A stretch of 64,000 bases of DNA from Ptychodera flava. Its lineage: Eukaryota; Hemichordata; Enteropneusta; Ptychoderidae. Of the stretch, positions 1 through 12,248 are shown in pieces. How positions within the stretch are numbered: the stretch's first letter is position 1; each line of letters opens with the position of its first letter. Below the pieces are notes generated by a model, which had not been told where the DNA came from, searched no databases, and saw nothing but the letters and a program-made list of their open reading frames with translations. The stretch is from assembly GCF_041260155.1 (NCBI RefSeq), contig NC_091940.1, forward strand, positions 24,723,870 to 24,787,869, given 5' to 3'. Made by a program: the position numbers and the translations under genes.

Positions 1-3000
1 CAAACAAATCTTCACTGCCATAGAACGAGTGCATCAGTGACGATTTGCTTGCATTTAGGCAAATGCCTGTCGTGGCGACCGCCACGCTTGTTTGATTTCT
101 ATCGACGCTGAGGTCAGAACTCTGGTACGTAGGATCGTTTGGCATATTTTCGTGGCCACCTGAAGCACAATTTAAATTACGAAACTGCTTATTTTGATAA
201 GCAGTGATATGATAACCAAGTATAGGGAAGTGGAGCTTTCCCTTAATGCATATCATTGTATCATCAATTGACGTCGAGTTCTTTCAGTTAAAAAAATTTA
301 CGTTATCGTGAACCGCTTCTTGCCAATCCCTAATAGAACCTGTACACAAGTTTGATTCTGATCCGATGAACCATTGTACTTCTTGAGATATAGCGCCCAC
401 AGACAGAAAAGCACAAGGACAGATGTGACAGCGATACCAAAACAGCTCAAGTATTCATACAAGTGAGTTTCACCATGATATCACATCGTTGACAGCATCC
501 CAGTCAAGGCTGCTAACCATAAAACATCTCGACAAGGATGTCAGGTGAAATTTTTAGAAGCATGTATTCTAGTGGTAAATATTTTACCGAATTATTACCC
601 CAGCCTGAAGTAATCATTAATTATTGGTTTGCCCTACTTCCCCGTAATCGAACAACCTGTTTACCTGGGTCGTATAACACTGGCCGAATTAGTTCTCCAC
701 AACTAGATGACGTTTTCAGTGAGTCTATTTTCACTTTTGGCTGGAGGCAGTGGAGGGATGTGACGTAGACAATCACACATAGCATTCCAATAGTGAGCCC
801 ATGCTGAGTAATCACGGAAAAATATATAGTCCGCTAATTTGTGTATATGCAAACACTCAGACTTGAAACAAGTCTCAATATTTTAATTGGCATTGACGAG
901 AACAGAATAACTTAAAACAATGTATGCGAAGCCGTTTTCAAATTCATTTACAAAACATCGACTAAAACACAAGGTTCTTCTGAAGCCATTCGACCAGCGA
1001 TGACCAGCCCTCTGTGCTGTAGATTGTTATATCTCTATGGTAGATCTTATCAACAGCAGTTATTTTTTTCCATTATTTAAATGAACTGATTTTGCATAAG
1101 TTAGTTTTTTTTTTGAGAACCATTTTCAAATGGATTTATCCTTTTTTCATGCGTCCATGATAATTTATATTTATAATATTACCTATGACCGTTATACCAT
1201 ATCATACATGGAATAAAACGAAAGTAAAAAGAAATCGCGTATGATAGAAAGTTTTTGAAGACAGAAATATTTGATTCGTAATATAAACTCGCTGTCAAAG
1301 CTACATGACAGTAATCACATTATGGAATTGTCTTTCTTTTACAATCTTTGTACAGTAATGTCATTTAACCTTAGATCTCGCCCTGGGGCACATGATTAAA
1401 CTCTGACAGGATCAAACGGCATGAAACAAACAAAGAGTTTAGGGACTTAGTCTGTTCGTGACTTTAAACGGGAAATTACATGACCGTGGACGCACAATAG
1501 GGGATTACTGATGACGCAGCCATTTCCATGCACTCGGCGGGAGTTTTCGAATTCTGATAGCATCGATTTGACCGTATGAGAAATTTGAATAACCATGATG
1601 GGCAATTTCGTGACATATCCTCCACAAACTGTGGACATATGCAAAGAGGTGTCAAATAGTCGTACAAGGAACTGGTTTTGAAACATATGCGTTCTCCGAC
1701 AAAAAGCGGAACATTTTTTCAGTTTATTTTCAACTCAAGTTTTATAGTCGCAATATATTCACAGACATCATATGCAAGATTCAAATACAATGAACGCCTA
1801 AAACATGTCAAAATCATGGGATTTTGGGACCAAACACGGCACATTCGATCAGTAGCGTTGCTTTTTTGACATTTGCATAGATTTACGATAATGCGGCTTT
1901 TATAGGTTAAGTTCCTGTTTAAGGATAATTCTGTGAAAAGCTTTAGCAATTTGAGTAGTTGACATACCCACTCGGCTTTGGAATATCTTTCCCGGTCGAA
2001 TTTTTTTATCCCCGATACTCAGGTTTGTAGCTTATCATGCTAACCGTGCTTGTAACACGACTACAAACTATTGCGTTTCATCAATCGCAGCAATACAAAA
2101 CAGTGGATCTTCGAACTAACATTTCTCTCTCACTCACTCAATATCGAAAGAATGTTGCCGTACTTAGCTAGAATATACGCACGCCGCCCGACTTCAATAC
2201 TGGGTCGCCTCGGTTGTGTCGTCAAGGAAGTACAGTACAGACATGGCGTCAAGCGTTGTCTCTTGCTTGAAGGATACTTCTGATATGAACAACGCGACTT
2301 AGGCCAAGCTATACAGACAAATCAAACAATAATATTGTCCGTTGTCAGGTTGTAGCCTCAACGAAACAAAGCGACTGGCTGAACAAGAATGCATTCATGT
2401 GATCACGAAATACTGCGCAGTCTGCCTGTGAAGATGTACGCCCTTTTCCACTAACTCATTACATATACAAAGGATGACGTATGTTCGTTTAGATAAAACG
2501 AAAGAATGTAACAGATATTTACGTTTAAGTTTTTGAGTCATTTATCGTCGAGCAAGACTTGTGGAAATATTCGGGAGTGCACTGTTTGTACGTTTGTCAT
2601 ATCAGGGGGGACAGAAAGATGCCAAGCGAAACTTTACATGTAGGGGCCTGTTCAAGTTGCTTTATAATTTTACCGACTCAACTATGTAGTGTGGTGAATT
2701 GAGTGACGATATAATGATTGATTACGTTTGTCACGGAAAAAAGAACTTTGGTTCATATAGAAAAGAGGAATCGCGGTAACTCATATACGTTTTATGACTT
2801 CAGACTCACCTTTAAACTGTCGACAGTTGTTTGCGGCATCTTCCAGTTTCGTCACTGCATTAACACTGGACCGGCCACGGCTGGCGCCCTGTGCCTCGGC
2901 ACTCGCCGTCATGCCTTCGGCATTCCAGACAACACAGACACAGAAGGTATTGTTGTGCTAAGGATGCCGTCTCCAGGACATAAAATGTGCAATGCTAATA

Positions 3001-3016
3001 AAATCATTGTATTATA
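1..3016. other. Non-coding stretch, no gene recognised
   Basis: No open frame here shows a recognisable domain, codon bias or splice structure. The longest frames (under 100 codons) have the composition of chance ORFs. An AATAAA-like motif lies near 2997, but no transcript can be built around it. Confidence 0.6.
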
Positions 3017-3180
3017 GAAATAACGGACGACGCGCTGACCATTGACGTTTATTTATGGGCAAGGGCGAAACGAAAGCCAAAAATTAACGGGCGAGGCAAG
3101 CCTCGCCCGTTAATTTTTGGCTTTCCTCGAGCCCGCGCCCATAAATAAACGTTAATGGTCAGAGCGGCGTCTGTTATTTC
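3017..3180. repeat. 164-bp near-perfect palindrome (fold-back element)
   Basis: The two halves are reverse complements around an axis near 3098.5. The outer ends read GAAATAAC and GTTATTTC, and the centre reads GGGCGAGGCAAGCCTCGCCC. Only scattered mismatches and a small internal asymmetry are visible. No transposase frame and no clear target-site duplication flank it. It could be a MITE of the fold-back type or a long-hairpin RNA source. Confidence 0.85.
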
Positions 3181-3591
3181 CATTATATTATCAGCGAACC
3201 CAAGAAAACCGTCAAAATTTGTGAAAATTTCCGGAGCGAACGACAACTGGGCCCCAGAAACTGAGCAATACGCGACGCACTGTCACGCGCGCTGTAAAAA
3301 ATTGGCAAATCCGGAGATGTTTTCAGAAAAAAGTATCTCAACTTGACCCCGAACTTGACCTACAAGTGCTCCATTTTATTTTGTGATTGATTATGATTTA
3401 CGTTTGAGCTGTAAAGTTACGATACTTTGAGTTGTTAATCTTATTATTCATATTCACGGGCATGTTACAAACAAACCATTACTGTGTATTTGTGGTCAGT
3501 CACGTGGTTCAGCTCGACCAATCAAAATGCGACGGGCAGAGCATGGTAATATTATAAGATTTGTTCTATAACTTTGAAGTTGTCGGACACC
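3181..3591. other. Non-coding, nothing recognised
   Basis: No domain-bearing frame, repeat arm or RNA gene was seen between the palindrome and the 1-kb duplicated segment. Confidence 0.55.
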
Positions 3592-4602
3592 TAATAGGCA
3601 TCATGCACACACGTTGAATATTTGGAAAACAGCTATTGTCATGTTCCTCTGCTGTAGAAATTCAGTCATCGCGATTGTCATCACTATTCACACATATGCC
3701 CACTTAAAGTATAATTAAACTGCTGTCTCTGAGACACGTAACATGACACGTGGTTTGCATCAGCGTATAAAAATTGGTCCTTGAACTTTAAACTCGTACT
3801 CATTTGACAGCTACATGTCACATTTTCATCTACATATTTGAATGCTTTGGGAAATACTGTACGGTCCTTCTCTCGTCGGTCTGTCGACAGAGTCTGCACT
3901 TTACGTCCAGAACAAGTGTGAAATGAAAGATCACACCGGCAGTGAATTCTCGTAAGCCATGACTGTGGCACAATAAGTGGAGACTTGGAACTTTCCTATT
4001 ATTTATGAAAACTGAGTCTGGCGTAACAGAAAAATGACGATACATAGGGAGCAAACGTAAAGCAATTTACATGGGAAAGACACCAACAAACGATGATTAT
4101 TTATGCGTGAAAGACGTAAACAGCCCAATAGCTTTCACTATCATTTCATTAAAAACTACGGGTATGATTTTGATTTAAAGTCGGAATTCATTGCAATTCT
4201 GACACACTGGTCCTGCCTTTGCCTGTTAATTTTCATGTCGGACTTCATATGATACCTATTTAAGTGTATTTCATTAAACCTTGTTGGATATTTTCGCTGA
4301 CCGTGAGTCGAACAGTAAAATTATTATTTGAAATTTATCAGAGACATCGGAAGTCGTGTATCTAAAAGATTTGCGAAAATGCAAAAATGAACCGTGTGTC
4401 TCCATCTTTGGCTGAACTTGAAATTTTATGTATTCGTGGTCTCGAAGTTACACTGCTAGCATCAATTATTTTGGCAAGGACTGATGAAATGCGAGCAGGA
4501 GGCCAAAATTAGACGATAACAAAAGTTAAGCGACCGCTTTCCCCTGGCCTCAACACAGTGTTTATACAGGGGTAGATTGACAACTTAACACGGGTGCAGT
4601 AT
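3592..4602 (+). repeat. Dispersed 1-kb duplication, copy A
   Basis: This segment aligns collinearly, in the same orientation, with 12249-13265. Shared landmarks are TTCCTCTGCTGTAGAAATTC, ACTGCTGTCTCT, TGGTCCTTGAACTTTAAAC, CCAGAACAAGTGTGAA, TATTATTTATG and GGAGGCCAAAA. The copies differ by many substitutions and short indels, so the duplication is old. There is no conserved reading frame, terminal repeat or poly(A) tail to show the mechanism. It may be two copies of a non-autonomous element or an old segmental duplication. Confidence 0.85.
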
Positions 4603-5116
4603 GATTAATTAAAATACATTTGGAAATACAATGGGTCTTACATTTTCACTGTGCGCAGTGGGCCAGAATAATAATTGACTGGCCTATAAGAACTCAACAA
4701 TTTGTCCAAAAATACAAAGAGTTTAACACAAATATTCAAAACCCGCCCGTCATTACTTACATAATGTAAGTAGCTATGGCTGCTGAGGCGATTTCCGTGA
4801 TATCAGAGGAGGACGAAGTCCGAGGTTGAGATCATGGACATTGCCGAGTTAGTCATACAATATTTAACATACGCAACGAGTGAGCGGTGCAGGTCCCTCT
4901 ACATCTGAACATCCCTTAAACGACGCGAAGCGGTTGATGTCCCGGGTTGATGTCAGCCTAAATTTCAGAATTGTATGCTCCTACTTGACCATTAAACTTT
5001 TTGCATCTGGGATGTATGTACTTGGATTACCGAACTCAACCAATTATGTGACTTCGCACATGTTTCTTCCGATGGGCTGTGCATGTTTTACACGTGCACA
5101 ATGACATGTGAACTAG
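4603..5116. other. Non-coding, nothing recognised
   Basis: No recognisable coding frame or structured repeat was seen. Confidence 0.5.
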
Positions 5117-5123
5117 TATAAAT
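5117..5123 (+). promoter_or_regulatory. Possible TATA box
   Basis: TATAAAT lies about 200 bases upstream of an ATG in strong Kozak context that runs into a consensus splice donor (see 5324-5374). In AT-rich DNA this arrangement can occur by chance. Confidence 0.2.
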
Positions 5124-5323
5124 GCACGGCCACGTAAACGTGTTATACCGGACGGTTACCCACCACTCACAAAGGAAACAAAGTGCTTCATCATGGGCTA
5201 AGTCATCGAGTCGAGGACACTGGACGGTGCACTCTCGTACAGTTAGAGACCAGCCTAGTGTTTCACAGTCCTTCTCAAGGGACGATCGCTTGAGGCCAAG
5301 ATCTCATCGACTAATTGATCGAC

Positions 5324-5374
5324 ATGGACATCCAGGATTCCATCAGAGCCATAAATCACGCCAGTCCAGAGAAG
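5324..5374 (+). CDS. Possible short first coding exon (unrecognised)
   Basis: The ATG is in the context gacATGGac, followed by 17 open codons (MDIQDSIRAINHASPEK) and then GAAG|GTTAGT, a good splice donor at 5375. A TATA-like box sits about 200 bases upstream. No downstream exon could be identified, and 17 residues are too few to suggest a family. I see only motif co-occurrence; a real gene is inference. Confidence 0.15.
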
Positions 5375-7866
5375 GTTAGTATCGTCCACCCCATGGAAAG
5401 GGGGTGCCATATGAGAAGGGACAAAAGCCATATTGACAGGACTATTACCATCAACAGTTGCTGAAAATCCCTTTGGTCAGTAAAAATCTGCCATTGTGAT
5501 TGTAAAAACAAACTTAATGGGTGGATCGACGTTAAAAACACATAATAATTGTTTCTGGTCATTCAATTTTCAGATTTTGCAACAATTCTGTATAGGTGTC
5601 ATTGACCTTTTGAAAAGCTTGTACACACTTTCACGAGTCGTGAAAATTATTCTAAATGCCATCAATAATGTTCCTTCTTAGAACAATATGACCACGTCCA
5701 AATGTGACTATTGATTCATATAAATACATATTTGTTGGATCTGTTTAGTATAATTAGCTCCGAAAATATATATCACTGTTACGTTCTTGATTTTCTACAT
5801 GGAGATTCAATAAGTTTTTGGACTTACTGTGAGTGTGACTGTTTTCAATTGTCCATTATTTGCATGATGTCTGTACGTTTCAAGTTAGAAGGTTTATTTT
5901 TTCGGCTATTATTTCATATCACCTGGTATGAAAAATTATTGACGCTTTTCTCACAAAGTTTGGTGCAAACTAATTGACCATTAAGAACGAGCAATGTTGT
6001 GGCTTATGGTCAGACTCCCTAGCTAGGTTATAATTGTCCATGCTGCGCTACAATCTCTGTATAGGAATTGGTTAGTTTTCTGTTCCGCCAATTGTTTGAC
6101 AATTACATGCAGCCAAAATGAAAACACTTTAAGATTCTTGAAATCTTTGAACTCTTTGCCGGTCCACAGTTTTTATGAGCATGTTTTAAAAGTTTATGGA
6201 GAAAAATTATTTTTGCGACGCATTTTTTACACAATTGAAACTTAAATGTCCTATGGCGTCAACACAGACAGTGGAGCTGATATGTATTGTACACGTGAAA
6301 TCGCTTATCTTACAAAGAAAATATGTACACGCCGGTGACCCTATCTATATTCTTAGATAAAAAAAGAAAATAGTTGCGGACCCTTTAGCAAAAACCATGA
6401 AGAAAAATTCTAAAGCGTTCGTGTTTTAGATGATTTTCATCTGAAATAAACATTGTACGTAGATCTGAAACGAAACGCTAAAAGTAACATAAGCCAAATG
6501 GTCTCCAGTTTTGATAACACAAATGCAAAGGTGTTATCCATTCCCGTATATTGAACATGAAAGACTTTACAACTGTCCAGAGACCAAGGTATCGAACATA
6601 TAATGTATAACATATAAATACATATATTATGATAATATATATAATATACATTATGTATACATATAAATGTATAACATATAATGATAAAAATTACAAATAC
6701 TTCGACAATAAGTAGGTTGCGTCTCTGATGGAGATAATCGACAAATGCTGGACTTTAAAGTCGGCGTAAGTGTAAAGTGAAAGCTGGTATTTACCGTGAA
6801 TTCTAGGAATCAATGACAAACAATTTTCTGAAAAAAAAAAAACCGGGACCTTCCCGTCATGGGCGTAACCTGTGATGAAAGCCGCTCAAAGTGAAAAACC
6901 TTACCTAACAACTTCTCAAAATACAACAGAAATATTAAAAATGATTCAGATCTATGGGACGACCGTACACTGCGAATCTCCTGGCCCTACATTTTAATAA
7001 GTCAACGATGATCACAAGCCATTATTGTGACATACACCTACAAGCTGCACCCAACGACCGCGTCATTCATAAAATACGTTTGTACTTTCATCGAACGACA
7101 GAATGGCGAGGGTGGTGCACCGAGCTTGCATTGTACGACGTTGTCAAGAACCCAAAACACATTAGTTTTTCATGGCAGACTATTTAACCTCTCCTAATTG
7201 TACTTCATTTTACTCCTGCCAGTCAAGTAAAAAATTACACAATGATTATTTGACAATTTGCTTGACGGAAATACTGCAACGATGTTTGAAATGTGCGAGA
7301 CAACGGCAATGTAAAAGTTTGTGTAGATGTTTGATGTTCTTAACCTGCAAGGTAATGTTTTCATCGTACTAACGCACATAAACATCTATTTATAGCTATT
7401 TGAATAGTTGATCATATCGCATATACGATCTTGACGAGATCTAAAATCAAAAGTTTGGTGAAATTAGCACTTCTTTTGACAAGGGAAGAATAATTAAACA
7501 TGGGCATGCGGCTAAATTTAGATATTACCGAATCACATACACTACACTGGGGTTTTAATGATGTACGGGGAAATACAAAGTTTACAACAATGTGCTTGCT
7601 TACAATAGGCATTGTTAAATTGACAACAGATCTATATAAGTCTCAGCAACGAGGTAGACCATCCAGTTCTCTTGATCGCTTGTAAGAATTTAAATTGAAA
7701 GTGGACAGAACGCGTCGTCTCAGTTGTAACGAAAATTTCGCCGGATATTGTATGAAAATTAATCAGTCGATTAAGGTAAGTTTCTAAAATTTAAACACGA
7801 AACCTAAATCCTCATTGGTTGTTAAGTGAAATCTGTGGTTTATATAGCTGTGAGTATTTTGTTTCA
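5375..7866. other. Non-coding stretch with AT-rich tract
   Basis: No recognisable gene. About 6595-6690 is a very AT-rich tract of ATA/TAT motifs in which AATGTATAACATATAA occurs twice and can fold on itself. Several ORFs of 60-90 codons lack domain similarity. Confidence 0.5.
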
Positions 7867-8037
7867 AACACGATTGTAACTAATTTAGGATAATTGGATC
7901 TTCATATTTTGTGCCCTTTAGCTGAATGTTACAAAACGAGTGTATAACTTAAAACGAAATACAGATGGGCTTACATTTCCAGATTAAACAAATATTACTT
8001 CACCATCCAATTATCTCAAATTGGTTCCAGTCGTGTT
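7867..8037. mobile_element. MITE, family M4, copy A (4-bp TSD TTCA)
   Basis: This 171-bp element has inverted ends starting AACACGATTG and closing in CGTGTT, with the inner pairs ACTAATTTAGGATAATTGGAT and ATCCAATTATCTCAAATTGG. It is flanked by TTCA on both sides. Two further copies in the window (9642-9853 and 50004-50216) have the same termini and also 4-bp duplications. It has no coding capacity. Confidence 0.85.
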
Positions 8038-8723
8038 TTCAATTATTTTTCTTACATAGGTATATAAGGGTACAAAAGTCTAGCAGACATAGAATACAAG
8101 CGTAAGCTCTTACTGGCATAGTAACAGTGCAAAGCCAGTCGAGTATACTACGGACTCTAAACTTTAAGGTGTGCTGTAGAGTGAATAGTTTACCTAAATT
8201 AACTTTGGGGAAAATATACCTCGGAAACTGTTAGTGCCTTGTTATGCTTAAATCATTGATTTCGTCTCTCTGACATCCATAACTTTGACAGTTGTTTAGT
8301 AGTATGTTACTAGCTCTAAAAGCAAATGATATATGCAGGGTGAGAGAAATACTTTAACAAATACCAGACACACTCCGTAACCTGGCATGCTAGTAAGACT
8401 ATTGTTTTCTGCATTCAAAAATTATCAAGATTATGCTTAAATTAAAACCATAATCGTAAAATGCGAACGTTTCAAACTACTGAGCCTCTTTAAAGTTACA
8501 GAACTGGAGGGAGCTGTCGACTGCTAAATATGACATCGCGATTTACAATAAAACACATTCAGTTGATTATTCCGAGGTTGTCGTATGTTTCTAATATTAA
8601 AACCTATATTTTCATTTATCGATAGTTGTGAATACCCAGTACGTTTCTACAATATTTAAGAAAGTCGATTGTTGCCATGTATTCATCGCTTTCATGTGTG
8701 ATAGTGAGTGTACGAATCTTTTT
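8038..8723. other. Non-coding, nothing recognised
   Basis: No coding frame or repeat was recognised between the MITE and the SINE. Confidence 0.5.
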
Positions 8724-8842
8724 GAGATTGGGGACTTGGCCGAACTGTTTTGTCTGTGGCTTCTCCGCTATGTGAATGGGTAGTACATTATGAGTTTAAA
8801 CCCGATCGAAAACACCGTATTGTGTATGCACTTCGGCATTGA
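8724..8842 (+). mobile_element. tRNA-derived SINE, degenerate copy
   Basis: This shares order and spacing with the better copy at 61992-62110. It has a tRNA-like head with a decayed A box near 8735-8747, CTTCTCCGCTA in the middle, and a decayed B box (GAGTTTAAACCC) at 8792-8803. A GATCGAAAACACCGTA tail start follows, then ATGCACTT. The B box has lost the consensus GGTTCGAA, so the copy is probably transcriptionally dead. Confidence 0.7.
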
Positions 8843-9102
8843 TAAGTTACAGGATTTTACGAGTCGTGATGCCATAGGAAATGTCAATCGAAGAGAGGCT
8901 GAAAACATGAGAATATATAGCCACAAATTGAACTGTGAAATACAAGACCTTTTCCCCTAAACCAGACATGACTAGGTTGTATCCGAAATATCTTAAACCT
9001 TCTTTACGCTTATAAAACTCGATTTACCATAGCAAACAGACTGGATTCGTAGATATATACTTCCTAATGATTTCGAAATATTCGATCAGATGATGAAGTT
9101 GT

Positions 9103-9393
9103 TTGCAATCTACTATACGGAAGTTGAATCACGACTACCAGCTCTTGGACGTTTCTCGCAAATCCTACCAGAAGCCTTCGTCGAAAGAGCCGCAAATATT
9201 TTCAACAGAAAGGTCAGAGCGGCCATCTTATGGTCATATTAACGAAAAAGAGGGGAGCATAACATGCTCTTATTGCGGTGAATGGGACCACAAGAGTATA
9301 GATTGTCATCGTCCAACAAATAAATGTAACCAGGAAATAGGATCAGGATTCAAAATTTTGTTACAAAAGAGGAAAGTTCCAGTGGCACTTTAA
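9103..9393 (+). pseudogene. LTR-retrotransposon Gag relic with one CCHC knuckle
   Basis: A 96-codon frame contains CSYCGEWDHKSIDC near residues 55-68, an exact C-x2-C-x4-H-x4-C nucleic-acid-binding knuckle. A Ser/Lys-rich linker precedes it, as in retrotransposon Gag C-termini. No protease, reverse transcriptase or LTR is visible nearby. It is most likely an isolated scrap of a Gypsy or BEL gag. A cellular CCHC protein exon is the alternative. Confidence 0.5.
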
Positions 9394-9641
9394 CTCGGGC
9401 CTAGACAAGATAGTAGCCAAGAGCCGTTGGGCCGGATGCTCCCATCGAAATGGTCTCTATAGCAGATGTACAGGAGTCGATCCGACACAAATCCAGGGTT
9501 TCCCGGGACTGTTACAAGAAAAATGGAATGAGCATGATACAAACATTTCAAAACAAAGGGTCTGATAACCTTCGGGCTTAAGGTTACATGAAGGGTAAAA
9601 AGCGAAGAAAAGGCCAGTTTGTCATCGCCAGAAAAACAAAT

Positions 9642-9853
9642 AACACGATTGCAACTAATTTGGGATAATTTGATCTTCAAATTTTCAAATTTCTCAAAAG
9701 TGTTAGGTGCCACATAGTTGAATGTTGCAATATTACAAATTACTCATAAAAGCAAGTGTGTAACTTAAAATGAAAAACAGATGAGCTTACTTTTGCAGGT
9801 TAAAACGACCTTACTTCACCATCCAATTATCCCAAATTAGTTCCAATCGTGTT
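9642..9853. mobile_element. MITE, family M4, copy B (4-bp TSD AAAT)
   Basis: A 212-bp element with inverted ends AACACGATTGCAACTAATTT and AAATTAGTTCCAATCGTGTT. It is flanked by AAAT at 9638-9641 and 9854-9857. The interior is AT-rich and matches copy C closely, including TTGCAATATTACAAATTACT and its complement. No coding capacity. Confidence 0.88.
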
Positions 9854-10768
9854 AAATGAAACCGTTGCGAAAAAAGTGCTCACGATTAAAAGGTTCTGTT
9901 ACACACAAAAGGACAAAGTGCATTTGAACCGGTTAAACCCACCAGCCTGCCTGCCTCATTTTGTACTAGGACCATGCTTCTACACAAAGAATACATTGAG
10001 GTGCTGTATGTATTCTTCATGTACTTGTAGAAGGGGACGCAATATGTCTTCAATTTGAGAATGCAAAGAATGCACCGAATGTTTATGAAAAAAACAAGTA
10101 TCGTGTTTTTAAATTAAAATAAACAAACAAACAAAACCAAATATTTTAAACACTGTACAGACAACTGCCAAACATAACATATTAGGTCCCTACATTGTGA
10201 ATGGGGTAGCACAGGTCAGGTATGTCGACAAAATAGATGTTATAATATAATCTTTCAATATTAGCAAACATTAGTAAATGATTGCAAATAATATAATAAC
10301 CGAATAGAAACCTTAACACTAGTAAATAAAATACAATTGTATCGAAGCATGTCCTTTTCAGCCTTCGTGATTCTTGGTTCAATCTATTCCAAATTTAGTT
10401 TAATGTATCTGAACTTTAGCACACTCTTGAGATAGCGACCTTTCACATCATTAGCATGAACCAATCATCTTGGTGTTAATTATACGAAGACTACAATTTC
10501 AAATGTAAATGAATGTGTCATCAATTGTACATAAAATCGTAAAAAAAGCGCACAGTTTAATCTGGCTAACTTGTCCAAAGGTGATTTTATGCCTTCTTGC
10601 AAACGTAATTAATTGCGCTTAAACTTTAAAACAAACGCCAGATCGTCTGACAATGGGTTGTTGAGTATTAATCCTATCAAGTGCAAGGTCCCTACAGTTT
10701 CATTGAAAAGTAATGTTCTTTTATTCCCATAGAGAGTCGATACCCATAGGTTGATTAGAGCCAATAGT
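9854..10768. other. Non-coding, nothing recognised
   Basis: AT-rich DNA without a supported gene. Short frames lack domain similarity. Confidence 0.5.
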
Positions 10769-11012
10769 ATGCGAGATCTCGATGTCATTATCGATAAAAG
10801 ATTAAAGTTTTGCGATCACGTGATCAGCGTGATTAGAAGAGCTATTGGGATTAGTATGAGGCAATACTCATTGTATTAATAATGATCATGTCCTAAATTG
10901 TTGCACATTACCATTGTTATGTCTAAACTTAAATACGCTTCTGTTAAATGGAAAACTATACGTAAACACCAGTCTGACAAAACTCAAAGAGTGCAGCGTA
11001 AATCTTTAACAT
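10769..11012 (+). pseudogene. LINE reverse-transcriptase C-terminal relic
   Basis: Two conserved blocks of non-LTR reverse-transcriptase ORF2 survive in order. At 10769 the frame reads MRDLDVIIDKRLKFCDHV, the D-L-G-V-x-x-D-x-x-L-x-F-x-x-H block. At 10925 it reads KLKYASVKWKTIRKHQ followed by DKTQRVQRKSLTF, the LEYAS-x-x-W...ERVQRR block of the Jockey/CR1/I groups. They are in different frames with stops between and after, so this is a dead 5'-truncated copy. No poly(A) or target duplication was recognised. Confidence 0.75.
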
Positions 11013-12248
11013 TTCCTGATAATTGATCGTTAAATTGTTGAAGAGTAATTTGGTGAGAAAGGTGGCAAAATGTACACGGTCCGTCGCGTTTCAGTTAAAG
11101 GCGAATGTTCTCCGTTCCTCAAAATGTGGTTCTTACTTGTTCATATATGGTAAATTTTCTTCGACATGACGATATTAGCTCGGGATTAGCATCATCGACA
11201 GATTTTGTCCGTCACGTTTTTACATCATCAGGAAATAATTGACTCAAACTTTGTAGAAATCGTTTGTAAAAACCGTTTCCATTCCCGTCTTACACTCCGA
11301 AATTGCGATGTTGTTGTCAGGTGCTCGATCAAATAGTTTATAAAATACTAATAAACAGAGACCGTCTCCAAGAGCTCACGGCCCGGCCTTCAAGAAAAAC
11401 ATTTTCAGTCTTTTTGTAAAGCTCAGTAAAGATGGACGTATCGAACTCAACTGACCTTTTAGCTAAACACTGTAGGTGCCATTATTACTCTCCGTGTGAC
11501 AGCTTGCTGGCATCGGTGCATATTTCAGTGTCCACATACCCCCAAGGCCGCATTCCAGTCCAGGCGAAGAAAGGTTCAAAAATCAACCTTTGCCCTGTAC
11601 AAGTACTAACATACCTAAGCATTTCGTGAATCACACTGCACAAAGAAGCTAGCCGCTTTCATCGACGTGAAGATGATTCATACACCAGTAATTCGCAAAT
11701 TTGAAAAGATGAAGAATGCAAACACCTATTTGTGTATAGATCTTTTGTCTTCCTTGGAGACATAAAATACGTACATGTTGTCAAATTGTAGTCGACCCGC
11801 AAATGGCCTATCTTTCACGTCATATGTCTTGAAAGGGGAGATCTACAAAACGAAATTATAGAGAAGACGTTAACGTAAGTGAAGGCTATATTGAGGTGTT
11901 TTTTTTTCTCATCCAAATCCGGTAACCTATTCGTCTCTTGTTCAAAAGCCTTTTGGAATTGTGTTCAGTAACTGTTCAAATTTAATCTTTCGAAACTGAC
12001 AATACCACTTTCATGTCATGTTTTAAACTTTGCCAAAATGTAATTTTTCCTTTTGGAACTCATTTTGAAGCTCGTGAAGTACATTAGGTAAAAATTGTAT
12101 TGTTTGTGCAACGATTGATTTTGTTGGGTTCTTTCTAGTGGCATGATATCGTGCAAAACTCAAAATAAATTGTTTCGGATTGAAGAGGGTTTAACCTTAA
12201 CTTCATAGTCTACACGTAAGAAGGAAACATTTATCAACTACCATAAAC
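11013..12248. other. Non-coding, possibly further LINE debris at its start
   Basis: The first 300 bases may continue the LINE relic in decayed form. Beyond that I see no domain-bearing frame or structured repeat. Confidence 0.4.

Noticed and set aside
2718-3017. 99-codon plus-strand frame
   Set aside because: No domain, no conserved pattern, and it ends in an AATAAA-like AT-rich run; treated as chance.
7633-7775. TATATAAG box followed by an open frame ending at a GTAAGT donor
   Set aside because: The only ATG leaves eight codons before the donor, no further exon was found, and the motifs are common in AT-rich DNA.
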